Part shown: positions 18,915 to 27,853 of the stretch, piece by piece | Numbering within the stretch: position 1 is the stretch's first letter | Layout: the number at the start of each line of letters is the position of its first letter | DNA from: Frigoriglobus tundricola | GTDB taxonomy: Bacteria; Planctomycetota; Planctomycetia; Gemmatales; Gemmataceae | Direction of reading: 5' to 3' | DNA length: 64,000 bases | Assembly: GCF_013128195.2 (NCBI RefSeq) | Contig: NZ_CP053452.2 | Location: forward strand, 7,812,001-7,876,000 | The notes under the pieces: generated by a model | What the model was told of the DNA's origin: nothing | The model's input: the letters and a program-made list of their open reading frames with translations, nothing else | Databases searched by the model: none | Made by a program: the position numbers and the translations under genes

Positions 18915-20300
18915 TCAGAACAGCTCTTCGATCACGCGACCGACGGGGGTGAGGCCGAGGCCGGTGAGCTGTTCGCTCGTCAGGCCGATCGCGTGCTGGA
19001 CGGTCGCGTTCAGGTCGGCCGGGGTGAGCGGCGTGTCGGCCGGCCGCGCCGCCCGCGCGTCGCTGGTCCCCACGAACCGCCCGCCCCTCGTTCCGCCGCC
19101 CGCGATCAGGGCCGAGTAGCAGTCCGGCCAGTGCTCGCGCCCGGCCTTGTCGTTGATCTTCGGCGACCGGCCGAACTCGCCCGCCGCGAGGACCAGCGTG
19201 GACGCGAGCATGTTGCGGTCGCGGAGGTCGGTGAGCAGCGCGCTCATCGCCTGGTCCAGCCACGGCGCGTGTCGGTCCTGCATGATCTGGAAGTTGCGGT
19301 AGTGGTGGTCCCAGCCGCCGTCGCCGCCGTCCTCTTCGGCTTCCACGTGGTCGCTCCAGTTCACCTGCACGAACGGGACCCCGGCCGCGACCAGCCGGCG
19401 GGCGAGCAGGCACGACTGACCGAACCGCGTGCGGCCGTAGGCGTCCCTCACGCGGTCCGGTTCCTTTGAGAGGTCGAACCCGGCCGCGGCGGTGGGCGAC
19501 GTGAGCATCGCCAGGGCCCGCCCGCGGTGCTCGTCGAGCGCGCCGGCCGCGCCGAGCTGGTCGGCGCGCCGGGCCGCGCCGCTCAGGGCCGCGAGCAGGT
19601 GCTGTCGGTCGGTCATCCGCTCGGGGGTCAGGTCCGCCGGGAGCTGGAGGGCGGGGACCTTTGTACCGGTGGCCGGGTCGTACTCCAGCCGGAACGGGTC
19701 CCAGGCGGCGCCGAGGGGGCCCCCGCCTTCACCGATGATCGCCCTCTTGCCCTGATGGAGCTTGCCGCCGATCACGAAGAACGGGTGGATCCCGCTCGCG
19801 CGAGCCCGGCGCCCCGCGCCGAGCGCTTTTGCGACGACCGAGCCGAGCGCGGGGCGCGACGAGCCCGGGAGCGGCTTGCCGTCGAGCCCGGTGCCACCGG
19901 CGGCGCTGCCGGTGAGGCCGATCGTGCCCGCGATGCCGTGGTCGTTCGACTGTGTGGTGAGGGTGCGGAGCACCGCGAGCGTGTCGGTGTGCTTCGCGAG
20001 TTGCGGGAACAGTTCGCAGAACCGGACGCCGGCGATGCGCGTCGGTACGGTTCCGAACGGCCCGCGGTCGTCCAACGGGGCGTTGGGTTTGGGGTCGAAG
20101 GTGTCGAGCTGGCTCGGGCCGCCCCACAGCCACAGCACGATGACGGCTTTCGCCTTCGCCCCCTCGCCGCCGCCCGCGGCGCGGGCCCGCAACAGGTCCG
20201 CGAGCGACAGGCCGAGGGCGGACGCCGCCCCCACCTGGAGGAACGCGCGGCGGTGCGGCCCGGCACAGGTGTGCGTGTTTCGACGGCCGACCAGGAGCAT
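18915..20300 (-). CDS. DUF1501 domain protein (Tat-exported, sulfatase-like fold)
   Basis: 461 aa. ATG 20300 is chosen because GGAG lies 8 bases upstream. A twin-arginine signal (HRRAFLQVGAASALGLSLADL) suggests folded export. The body has DUF1501 hallmarks: VIVLWLWGGPSQLDTFDPKP, DHGIAGTIGL, and the C-terminal TLVLAAGEFGRSPKIN with REHWPDCYSALIAGGG. The family is related to alkaline phosphatases/sulfatases but its activity is unproven. In planctomycetes it usually sits beside a DUF1549/1553 cytochrome-type partner; here the neighbours are an AAA ATPase and a kinase, so this copy is an orphan. Confidence 0.88.
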   Translation of the reverse strand: MLLVGRRNTHTCAGPHRRAFLQVGAASALGLSLADLLRARAAGGGEGAKAKAVIVLWLWGGPSQLDTFDPKPNAPLDDRGPFGTVPTRIAGVRFCELFPQLAKHTDTLAVLRTLTTQSNDHGIAGTIGLTGSAAGGTGLDGKPLPGSSRPALGSVVAKALGAGRRARASGIHPFFVIGGKLHQGKRAIIGEGGGPLGAAWDPFRLEYDPATGTKVPALQLPADLTPERMTDRQHLLAALSGAARRADQLGAAGALDEHRGRALAMLTSPTAAAGFDLSKEPDRVRDAYGRTRFGQSCLLARRLVAAGVPFVQVNWSDHVEAEEDGGDGGWDHHYRNFQIMQDRHAPWLDQAMSALLTDLRDRNMLASTLVLAAGEFGRSPKINDKAGREHWPDCYSALIAGGGTRGGRFVGTSDARAARPADTPLTPADLNATVQHAIGLTSEQLTGLGLTPVGRVIEELF

Positions 20301-20500
20301 GGGAGGGTCTCCACGGGTGGACCTATTATCGGTCCTCACGCGGAACGGGACAAGAGAGCGCCCGGGTCGGTGTGTTGATTATTTGTTGTGTCGTAAGAGT
20401 GAAAGTTGTAGGTGATCGCGAGGGTTGTTCTTGGAGATAATTTGGCACTCGCCCATGAGGGCGAGTGCCGGGCGGGCCGACCGACCCGGACGCCGGGGCG

Positions 20501-22711
20501 TCACAGCCCCTGGTGGATCTGGTCGAACCGGGGGGCGACGGCGGCGAACGCCGCCAGGAGCGTCGGGTCGTACTGGCCGGGCGAGTCCTGGGAGATGAGC
20601 CGCACCGACTGGGCGTGCCCCAGCGGCGGGCGGTGCGGGCGGCGGCTCCGCAGCGCCTCGTACACGGCCACCAGGCCGACCACGCGGGCGGCCAGCGGGA
20701 TGTCCTCGCCGGCCAGCCCGTCCGGGTAGCCGGTGCCGTCCCAGCGCTCGTGGTGGCTCCGGGCGATCTCGGCGGCGAGGTCCAGGCCCGGCACCTCGCC
20801 GCCGCACGTCTGCGCGACCCCGATCAGGACCTCCGCGCCGATCGAGCAGTGCGTCTGCACCACCGACCGTTCGGCCGCGTCCAGCCGGTCGGGCTTCAGC
20901 AGCGTGTGCCGCGGGACGCCCAGGAGGCCGATGTCGTACACCGGGGCGACGGCGGCCAGGAGCGAAACGTAGCGCTCGTCCTTCAGCCGCGCGTACTCGC
21001 CCTGCTCGGGCACCGCGCGGGCCAGCGCCCGGACGTACCGCGCCACGCGGGTCCACTGCCCCTCGGAGATCAGTTGGGTCTCGGCCAGGAGCCGGGAGAC
21101 GGTCAGCGAGAGCGCCTCGGCGCCGGCCGGGCGGTCGCTCCCGCCGGGCGGCGGGGTCTGGGCGATGATGGAGTCGCCCGGGCGCGACGGCTTGCGCATC
21201 AGCAGCGCGCGCACCCGGGACAGGAACTCGACCGGCGCGAACGGCTTGCTGATGAAGTCGTCGGCGCTCGAAACGGACAGCCCGCCCAGGGCCTCGGCCG
21301 GCAGCTCGCCGGAGGTGAGCAGCACCTTCAGCCGGTCGCTCTCCAGGCCGGCGGCGCGGGCCTTGTCGATCAGCTCCGTGCCGCTCAGCCCCGGCAGCCC
21401 GACGTCCACCACCGCCAGATCGGGCGGGTCGCGGAGCAGCTCGGCCAGGGCGGACTCGCCGTCCTCGGCCTCGCGCACGTCGCACTGGTCCTGGAGCAGG
21501 GCGATCATCAGCCCGCGCACGCTCGGGTCGTCCTCGACGATCAGCACCCGCGGCTGCCCGGGGGCGGTGATGCGCGACGCGGACGCGGCCGGCGTGGTGC
21601 CGTGCGGCAGCCACAGGGTGAACCCGGTCAGCGCGGCGGACACGGTCCGGGCCGACGGGAACCGCATTTCGGGGTCCGGGTCCATGAGCCGGGTGACGAG
21701 GTCGGACACCTCGGCCGGCACCTCCGGGCGCACGCGCCGCACCGGGACCGGGGTCGTGGTGAACCGGCGGTGCAGGTCCTGGACCGGGTTGCCGGACTCT
21801 GGGTACGGGTCGCGGCCGGTCAGCGCCCAGTACAGGGTGGCGCCGAGGCTGAACAGGTCGGCGCGGCTGTCCACCGAGTGCGGGTCCCGGGCCTGCTCCG
21901 GGGCCATGTAGCCGATGGTGCCGAGGACCACACCCGGCTCGGTCATCTGCTGCGTCGGCAGCCGGGCGAGGCCGAAGTCGAGGACCTTCGCCTGCCCCTC
22001 CGGCGTGACGAGGACGTTGCTCGGCTTGATGTCGCGGTGCACGAGGCCGTGCCGGTGGGCCTCGCCCAGGGCGTCGGCCACCTGGCGGAAGATGTCGCAC
22101 GCCCGCAGCGCGGAGAGCGGCCCCTGCTCGCGGACCAGGTTGAACAGGTCCTGACCGGGGATCAGCTCCATCACGAAGTAGTCGCGCGGCGAGCTGCCGG
22201 CTTTGGCGTGCCGGCCGGCGTCGAAGCAGGTGACGATGTGCGGGTGCTGGAGCCGGGCGACGGCCCGGGCCTCGCCGTAGAACCGGTTGATGAGCCGCGG
22301 GCTGACGTCGGTGGAGCGGGCCATCACCTTGAGCGCCACCTGGCGGCGGAGCTGGAGGTGCTCGGCCCGGTACACCGTGCCCATGCCGCCCTGACCGAGG
22401 ACGTCGAGCACGCGGTAGTTGCCGAGCACCAGGTCGTCGGTGAACCCGCGCCGGATGGTGTCCACCTGATAGCGGGTGAGCAGGTGCAGGGCCAGGAGCT
22501 TGCAGAGCAGCACCTCGGCCGAAACGACGTGCGTGAGGGCCTCGCGGTCGCCCGCGGACACCTCCTCCCATTCCTCCGGTAAGAGCACCTGGGCCGCCAG
22601 CAACCGGGTGAGGAGCGCCTGGGCCGGCGCGATCGGCGCCTCCGACGTCCCGTACCCGAGGCCCGGAGCCGACCCCCGCTCGGCGTGGACGGCATCGTAC
22701 AGAGGCGTCAT
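20501..22711 (-). CDS. Ser/Thr kinase - response regulator receiver - degenerate HD-GYP fusion
   Basis: 736 aa; ATG 22711 chosen for the GGGAGGG ribosome-binding site 4 bases upstream. Domains: Hanks kinase (about residues 99-365; GQGGMGTVYRAEH, Lys128, HRDIKPSN Asp227, DFG Asp245), CheY-like receiver (388-505; VEDD, phospho-acceptor Asp436, Lys489), and an HD-GYP-type domain (about 535-735; SHHERWDGTGYPDGLAGEDI). The HD dyad is lost: the segment reads VYDIGLLGVP where HD-GYP phosphodiesterases have LHDIGK, so Tyr592 replaces the metal-binding His. Later histidines (621, 653, 654) and the GYP motif remain. The output domain may bind but not cleave cyclic di-GMP (inference). The gene is monocistronic. 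Confidence 0.9.
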   Translation of the reverse strand: MTPLYDAVHAERGSAPGLGYGTSEAPIAPAQALLTRLLAAQVLLPEEWEEVSAGDREALTHVVSAEVLLCKLLALHLLTRYQVDTIRRGFTDDLVLGNYRVLDVLGQGGMGTVYRAEHLQLRRQVALKVMARSTDVSPRLINRFYGEARAVARLQHPHIVTCFDAGRHAKAGSSPRDYFVMELIPGQDLFNLVREQGPLSALRACDIFRQVADALGEAHRHGLVHRDIKPSNVLVTPEGQAKVLDFGLARLPTQQMTEPGVVLGTIGYMAPEQARDPHSVDSRADLFSLGATLYWALTGRDPYPESGNPVQDLHRRFTTTPVPVRRVRPEVPAEVSDLVTRLMDPDPEMRFPSARTVSAALTGFTLWLPHGTTPAASASRITAPGQPRVLIVEDDPSVRGLMIALLQDQCDVREAEDGESALAELLRDPPDLAVVDVGLPGLSGTELIDKARAAGLESDRLKVLLTSGELPAEALGGLSVSSADDFISKPFAPVEFLSRVRALLMRKPSRPGDSIIAQTPPPGGSDRPAGAEALSLTVSRLLAETQLISEGQWTRVARYVRALARAVPEQGEYARLKDERYVSLLAAVAPVYDIGLLGVPRHTLLKPDRLDAAERSVVQTHCSIGAEVLIGVAQTCGGEVPGLDLAAEIARSHHERWDGTGYPDGLAGEDIPLAARVVGLVAVYEALRSRRPHRPPLGHAQSVRLISQDSPGQYDPTLLAAFAAVAPRFDQIHQGL

Positions 22712-23337
22712 ATACCCTCCCAGGTCGGGGCGCCGCGGCCGCCGATCCGGTTTCGTCGTGGGCGGAAGGCTGACCGGTACGGCCGCCGCCGGAACCCGTC
22801 GCCGCCAACGGACGTGCGACGGGCTCCCGGTATGAGCTTGGGTCACAATTCCGCCGCTGACAAACGACGGACCGGAGATCGCTAAACGATAATAACGGAT
22901 ACCGGCCCGTTCGTGCCGCGGGTCTGAATTCTTGGTCCCGGCGCGAACGATCCGTTCGGGCGAGAGCGCGCGAAGTGTGGCGAGGGCGAATGCCCGCGTC
23001 CCCGAGGGGCGGGCGTCTGCACCAGGATTTCACCGCGGCTTTGTGCGTCTTGCAAAAAATCGGCGGTGCGAAGGGTCATGCCGGCGTCGATTGACTTTTC
23101 AATTCGCCGGAAGAGTGACGGAGGGGCGGGCAAAGCGGATCGTATTGGACGTGCGCACTGGGCACCGGAGGGACGACCGTCTAATAGAATCTGTCCGTGG
23201 AATCGAATTGTTCGCTCATACACGCGGCATTGACAGTCGGTGGCGATGTCATCCCTGACCGTTTCGTCGGTTGGTGACAGACACCGCGGCGCGCTTGCCG
23301 ATGCCTTCGGGTGCTCCTCCGGTTCCGAGCCCCAACT
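22712..23337. other. Divergent intergenic region between kinase fusion and CHAT gene
   Basis: About 630 bases holding the promoters of two divergent genes. An open frame on the minus strand (22882-23421) runs into the start of the CHAT gene, has no recognisable features and is not supported. I see no clear repeat or RNA here. Confidence 0.4.
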
Positions 23338-26270
23338 ATGCTCGAACTCGACTTCGTCGCCGGTCCGCCGTCGGAAGCCCGCTGGCTGCGGGACGGTCAA
23401 CCCCTCGGACCGGCGATCCACCTCGACGGCGCGATCTTACGCCGCCTGGACGAAATCCGGGTTGCGTTTGCCCAGCCCTTCGACCGAAAAACCGTGCCGC
23501 TTGTAGATCCGGACGAGGTCCGGGCGCTCGGTCGCGCCTTGTATGACGTGTTCTTTCGCCCCGTCGAATCGCACCTGCCCAGCCCCGCAGATCCCGGCCC
23601 GCACACGCTGCTGATCCGCAGTGTGGACCCCAAGGCGTTCAACCTGCCGTGGGAACTGGTCGAATTGCCCGGCCGAAATCTGCCCATCGGGTGCGATTCG
23701 GCCTGGGTGGTCCTTCGGGTGCCCCGCGCTTCGGCGGGGATTTCGGTCCCGCCACCCGATCCCGGACCGCTCCGCCTCCTGTTTCTCGCCGCGGCGCCCG
23801 ACGGCGACGTGCCGCTCGACTTCGAGCGCGAGGAAGAGGTGATGCTGCGGGCCACCGAACGGCTCGACAAAAGCGTTGTCGTGATGCCATTTGCCGAAAC
23901 AGGTGGGATCGACGAACTGGCCCGGCTGGTGGCCGAGCACCGCCCCCACGTCGTCCACCTCTCCGGCCACGGGATCGTCAACGAAAAGGGCGTCGGCTAT
24001 TTCGCGTTCGAGAACGAGCACGGCCGCCCGGACGCGCGACCGGCTGATCAGATTGCAGAACGGGTGTTCCGCGGGGCCGCCGTCCGGTGCGTGGTGCTCA
24101 ATGCGTGCCAGACCGGACTGGCTGCGGCGACGGGCCTGGCCGACCACCTCGTCTCAACTGGCGTGCCGGTTGTCCTCGGGTGGGGCGCGTCGGTGGGCGA
24201 CGACATCTCCACTCGGTTCATGTCCAGCTTCTATCGGTTCCTGGCCACTGGGAACACGGTGCCGCTGGCGGTAGCGAAGGCCCGGCACGCCATCTGGGAG
24301 TCCGGCCGGCGCGACCACGCCGGGCACACGCTGTGGGATCTGACGTTCGCCCTGCCGCGGCTGTTCGCCATCGACCCGGACTGCGCCCTCGTCGATCGAT
24401 CGGCCCCACCACGGCCGTACACGGGGCCGAAAACGGAGCCGGTGCTCCTCGGCGACGACATCAAGGGCTTGCGGGAAGGGTTCGTCGGCCGACGGAAGGA
24501 CCAGCAGCAACTCATTCCCCCGCTTCGGGACGGAACCTTCTCCGTCCTCGTCCTGACCGGGATTGGCGGAATGGGCAAGAGCACACTGGCGACCCGAGCG
24601 ACCAGTCGGCTGCGCGAGGCCGGGTTCGAGGTATACGGAGTGAAGGCGATGCGGGATTCGACCCGGCCGAGGCCGGGCGGTTGTTCCTGCTCGAAAAGCT
24701 CTTGCCCACGCTTGCCCGCCCGTTCATGGTCACCGCCGCCGACACCTACAAGGCCATTCGGAACGGCGAGTTCCCGGTCGAGGATCGCGTTGCCCTGGCC
24801 GTGGACGAGTGGAAGAAGCGGAAACTCGCCCTGGTGATCGACAACTTCGAGGACGTACTCGACCCCGATCGGACGATCGCCGACCCCGGCCTCCGGTCGG
24901 CTTATCGGGTGCTGACCCGAAACCTGACAGACGGTTCCCGACTTGTCGTGACCTGTCGGTACGTTCCGCTCGACACCCCGAATCCCGAATCGACACCCCA
25001 CGTTCGAGTTTGGGCCGTGCCGGAGTTGAAGCCGTTCGAGTTGCGGAAGTTCCTCCGCCGGGACGAGAAGGTTGAGGACCGGTTGCGAACCGGCGACATT
25101 TCCGAACCGTTAATCCAGCGGTTGCATCGGGTGTTCGGCGGAACGCCCGGGTTCCTGGTTCTGGTGCGGTCGTGGCTCGGCACTGGTGATCTGAGCGATT
25201 GGGAAGACGAAATCCCGGATGACACTCCGCTCGAAGAGGCCCGACGACGGTACTGCGAAGACCTCATGCTCCCGCGTTTGTACGAATTGCTGCCGGAGGC
25301 CGGGCGGGCTCTTGTCAGTCGGTTGGCCGTGAGCGAACTGCCGCTCCCGGCGGATGGATTGGCCCAACTCGCGGACGGTGCCGACCCAGCGACGATTGAT
25401 TCAGCAGTGGAGTACGGACTGGCCCAGCGGTTTACTGAACCCGGCCGCCCGGCTCTTTTCGCAGTCCCTGGTTTGATCCGCAACTGGCTCGCGGGGGAAG
25501 ATCGGCTCCCGTCAGCCAAGCGGCGTGGAGTTGATGCCGTATTGGCGCGGTTCTGGAAGGCGAGCTATGAGGAGGACCGCGAGGCCGAACTCCGCGTGGC
25601 TGTTGACGTCGAGCTACTGACTTGTCGAACGCATGCCGCGCGTGCAGGGTTGAGGGACGTGTTGAGGTGGGCGACAATCCGACTGAGCAACGGATTGAAC
25701 GCGCGCGCCGAGTGGAAAGCCGCCCGTGCGCTTCTGGAGGATATTCCCGAGGGCGAACGTGACGGAGCCATTTGGCACAGCCTGGCGAGCATCGACCTAA
25801 GAGAGGGGAGTTACCCGGCGGCCCGTGAGAAGTTGGCCACGTCGCTGGGCATCAAGCAGGCGATCGGTGACAAGGCCGGGGAGGCCGCCACCTGGCACCA
25901 ACTGGCGAGCATCGACCTAAGAGAGGGGAGTTACCCGGCGGCCCGTGAGAAGTTCGCCACGTCGCTGGGCATCAAGCAGGCGATCGGTGACAAGGCCGGG
26001 GAGGCGGCCACCTGGCACCAACTGGGCATTATCGCATGGAAAACCAACCACAAGTCCGAAGCACCGAAGTTCGTTGTCGTCAGTTTATTGCTTTTCCAAA
26101 CGGTCGAAAGTTTCAATAAGGATCAAGTCGGGAAAAACCTGTCGGGGATGTGCAGCGAACTGGGATTTTCAGAAGAGCAGTTCGAAGAGATGTTGCAAAC
26201 CGTCGTCGCTTCCTACCAGCAGGACCGGGGCGCGTCACTTCTGGCTGCGGCCTTCCCGCCAGAGGGGTAA
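23338..26270 (+). CDS. CHAT protease - STAND NTPase - TPR protein, interrupted by a frameshift
   Basis: Joined length about 977 aa. First frame: CHAT caspase-like protease with the catalytic pair His211 (VHLSGHGIVN) and Cys257 (LNACQTG), then FVGR linking to a STAND P-loop GIGGMGKSTLA (Lys414). At 24649-24656 coding sense moves back one base; the second frame continues with AEAGRLFLLEKLL, Walker-B-like LALVIDNFEDVLD, the sensor segment RLVVTCRYVPL, a winged-helix-like region and C-terminal TPRs including two almost identical 40-aa units. The layout is that of bacterial death/defence ATPases: ligand binding by TPRs, STAND oligomerisation, CHAT protease activation. It ends exactly where the converging 77-aa gene ends. 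A one-base deletion would explain the split; it may be an assembly error or a disabled effector. Confidence 0.85.
25782..26021. repeat. Tandem 120-bp duplication encoding a 40-aa TPR
   Basis: Two direct copies, 25782-25901 and 25902-26021, differ at only a few bases by eye (one changes LATSLG to FATSLG). Each encodes one TPR unit (ASIDLREGSYPAAREK...). A third unit starts (HQLGIIAW) but has diverged. The near identity implies recent duplication or conversion within the recognition domain. Confidence 0.9.
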
Positions 26271-26504
26271 TCACCGCTTCTTCGGCTGGCCGACGACCTC
26301 CAGCCGAACCGGGACACCGTCTACCTCGGTGGGCAGGATCGCGTCGGCGGGGGGTGGGGTCAGGAGATTCACCTTCAGCCCGTAACCGTTCTCGACCCGC
26401 GTGATGCCGACCCCGACAACCTTGACCAGCGCCTCAAAAACCTCCTGAGCACGCGACTTCGCCGCGCGGGCTTCCTCCAGGGTGTGCGTGTTCAGGTGGT
26501 CCAT
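26271..26504 (-). CDS. Small protein resembling the N-terminal companion domain of trypsin-like proteases
   Basis: 77 aa, abutting the CHAT gene end and 22 bases after the protease gene on the same strand, so probably co-transcribed with it. The pattern KVVGVGITRVENGYGLKV, then LPTEVDGVPVRLEVVG, resembles the VVGVGxG...IPxEIDGVPTDVxxVG segment that precedes many bacterial NAL1-like S1 proteases in one chain. Here it is a free-standing protein. It may be a regulator, prodomain or substrate-like piece for the neighbouring protease (inference). The ribosome-binding site is weak. Confidence 0.72.
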   Translation of the reverse strand: MDHLNTHTLEEARAAKSRAQEVFEALVKVVGVGITRVENGYGLKVNLLTPPPADAILPTEVDGVPVRLEVVGQPKKR

Positions 26505-26526
26505 ATCATTTTACCCTACCCGGAGT

Positions 26527-27537
26527 TCAGTCGCTGACCAAGTCTACCTTCAGTGCGTCCAGTACGGTTCGGAGCGGGTTCGCATAGGTCAACCCCTGGT
26601 CGTTCGACCCACCCGATTCGGTGCCGGCGAATAATAAGCCGATCGCCAGACGGGTACTGGCTTCCAGGATCAGCGATCCGCTGTCGCCGCCCGAACTGAA
26701 CGGCTCGTCCCCGGCCCCTTCGATCTCAAACTGGCCGTCGAAGCGCCGTAACCCGGTGTCGAACTCGACCACCACGTTGTCGAGTTCGAATGCGGTGACC
26801 ACGCCGCGCGTCAGCCCGGTTGTCCTACCGAGTTTCGCGACCTCGGTTCCCACGTCCACGAACGCCGCACCCAACCCGGCCAACTTGCCCAACCCACGCA
26901 CGGAACGGGGATCGAACTCGATCTTGGGAACCAGTTCGGCAACCGCTGCATCAACGGCGTTCGGTTTGGCCTTCGCAATCCGAACCATGTCTGCCAGCGT
27001 GGCGATTCGGTCGGTCGGGTCGGTGCCACCGTCGAAGGCACCGGCCTGGAGGACCGCATCCCCGATCTTACCGCGATTTTCGTTCGCGAGAACGTGGTTG
27101 TTCGAAAGGATCAGTGTCTCTTTGGCGGACCCGCGGTGCTTCACGAACGCCCCGAGAGTGCCGGCCGTGACCTTGACGTGTCCGACCGAGATGCCGATTT
27201 TGAGCGGGCGGTGCCGCTGCTGAGTCCAGGGAAGTTCGGCCCGTTTGGTGATGGTTCCGACGAACCGAACGTCCACCTCGTCCTTGGTCTTCTTCCGGAT
27301 CTGTGCGATCTCTTTGCCGGTCATCAGCTCCCGGCGCTGGCAGCGGACGGCGATCCGAAAATCGTTGCCCGTCCCGCGGCCGATGCCCAGCGCGATCGAC
27401 GGCTGGACCGGAGCGACGGCGGCAACCGGCCCCGCGGGCACGGCGAGCGCTTTGGCGGTCGGCCCGTCTCCCGTGAACGGCGCGAGTGCGGTTTCGGTGA
27501 GCGAGAGCTTCAAGTCGCGGGCGGAGTCGAGCAGCAT
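26527..27537 (-). CDS. Trypsin-like (S1 family, NAL1-like) serine protease
   Basis: 336 aa without a signal peptide, so likely cytoplasmic. The catalytic triad is visible: His148 in LSNNHVLANENRGKIGD, Asp196 in NAVDAAVAEL and Ser286 in SSGGDSGSLILE. The first 125 residues (FRIAVRCQRRELM, VDVRFVGTITKRA, LKIGISVGHVKVTAGTLGAF) are an N-terminal domain seen in these bacterial proteases. It is transcribed toward the CHAT-STAND gene, upstream of the 77-aa protein. Trypsin-like proteases co-occurring with STAND/CHAT proteins are reported in bacterial conflict systems; that link is from general knowledge and was not searched. Confidence 0.88.
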   Translation of the reverse strand: MLLDSARDLKLSLTETALAPFTGDGPTAKALAVPAGPVAAVAPVQPSIALGIGRGTGNDFRIAVRCQRRELMTGKEIAQIRKKTKDEVDVRFVGTITKRAELPWTQQRHRPLKIGISVGHVKVTAGTLGAFVKHRGSAKETLILSNNHVLANENRGKIGDAVLQAGAFDGGTDPTDRIATLADMVRIAKAKPNAVDAAVAELVPKIEFDPRSVRGLGKLAGLGAAFVDVGTEVAKLGRTTGLTRGVVTAFELDNVVVEFDTGLRRFDGQFEIEGAGDEPFSSGGDSGSLILEASTRLAIGLLFAGTESGGSNDQGLTYANPLRTVLDALKVDLVSD

Positions 27538-27718
27538 GGCGAACCCGGTGTCGTTATGGTCGCATCGGAGATGATTCTACCGACCGACCCGAAAACGACG
27601 ACAAGGGCTACCAGTGACAACAGTTGTGCGATTCCTGTCATGTGACGCAGAACCGCCGGTATGTTCACGACATACCGGCCATCGCCCGCACTAAAACCAG
27701 GTCGTGTGGATTGCTGAC
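27538..27718. other. Upstream region of the protease gene
   Basis: Part of a 316-base gap before metK. It should contain the protease promoter, but I cannot point to a convincing one. The rest of the gap is the 113-bp inverted-repeat element. Confidence 0.35.
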
Positions 27719-27831
27719 CCTGGGACCGCGGGCGTCCCGCCCGCTGCGTTGCGGATTAATTCGCGATACGAGGCACGCCGGCGCGAGTTCGTGGGCGTAG
27801 CAAGCGGGCGGGACTCCCGCGGTCCCAGGGC
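27719..27831. repeat. 113-bp element with terminal inverted repeats, copy 1
   Basis: Ends CCCTGGGACCGCGGG and CCCGCGGTCCCAGGG, with arms of about 27 bp carrying one or two mismatches. A second copy lies inverted at 40787-40899 with the same length. Similarity continues beyond the right arm (CTACCGATCAA, GATCCCGTAT) up to the metK stop. It is non-coding and MITE-like or REP-like. Confidence 0.85.
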
Positions 27832-27853
27832 TACCGATCAACATGATCCCGTA

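Noticed and set aside
20465-22582. 705-codon plus-strand frame opposite the kinase-receiver-HD-GYP gene
   Set aside because: Composition is His/Arg/Gly-rich low complexity; the minus strand carries three clear domains.
22882-23421. 179-codon minus-strand frame over the CHAT gene start
   Set aside because: It has no homologous feel, overlaps the CHAT start, and includes promoter sequence.
24640-24665. Programmed frameshift in the CHAT-STAND gene
   Set aside because: No slippery heptamer, no adjacent stem-loop or internal ribosome-binding site was seen; an indel is simpler.
25782-26021. CRISPR-like direct repeats
   Set aside because: The 120-bp repeats are in frame, have no spacers and encode TPR units. 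No CRISPR array or cas gene was seen in the window.
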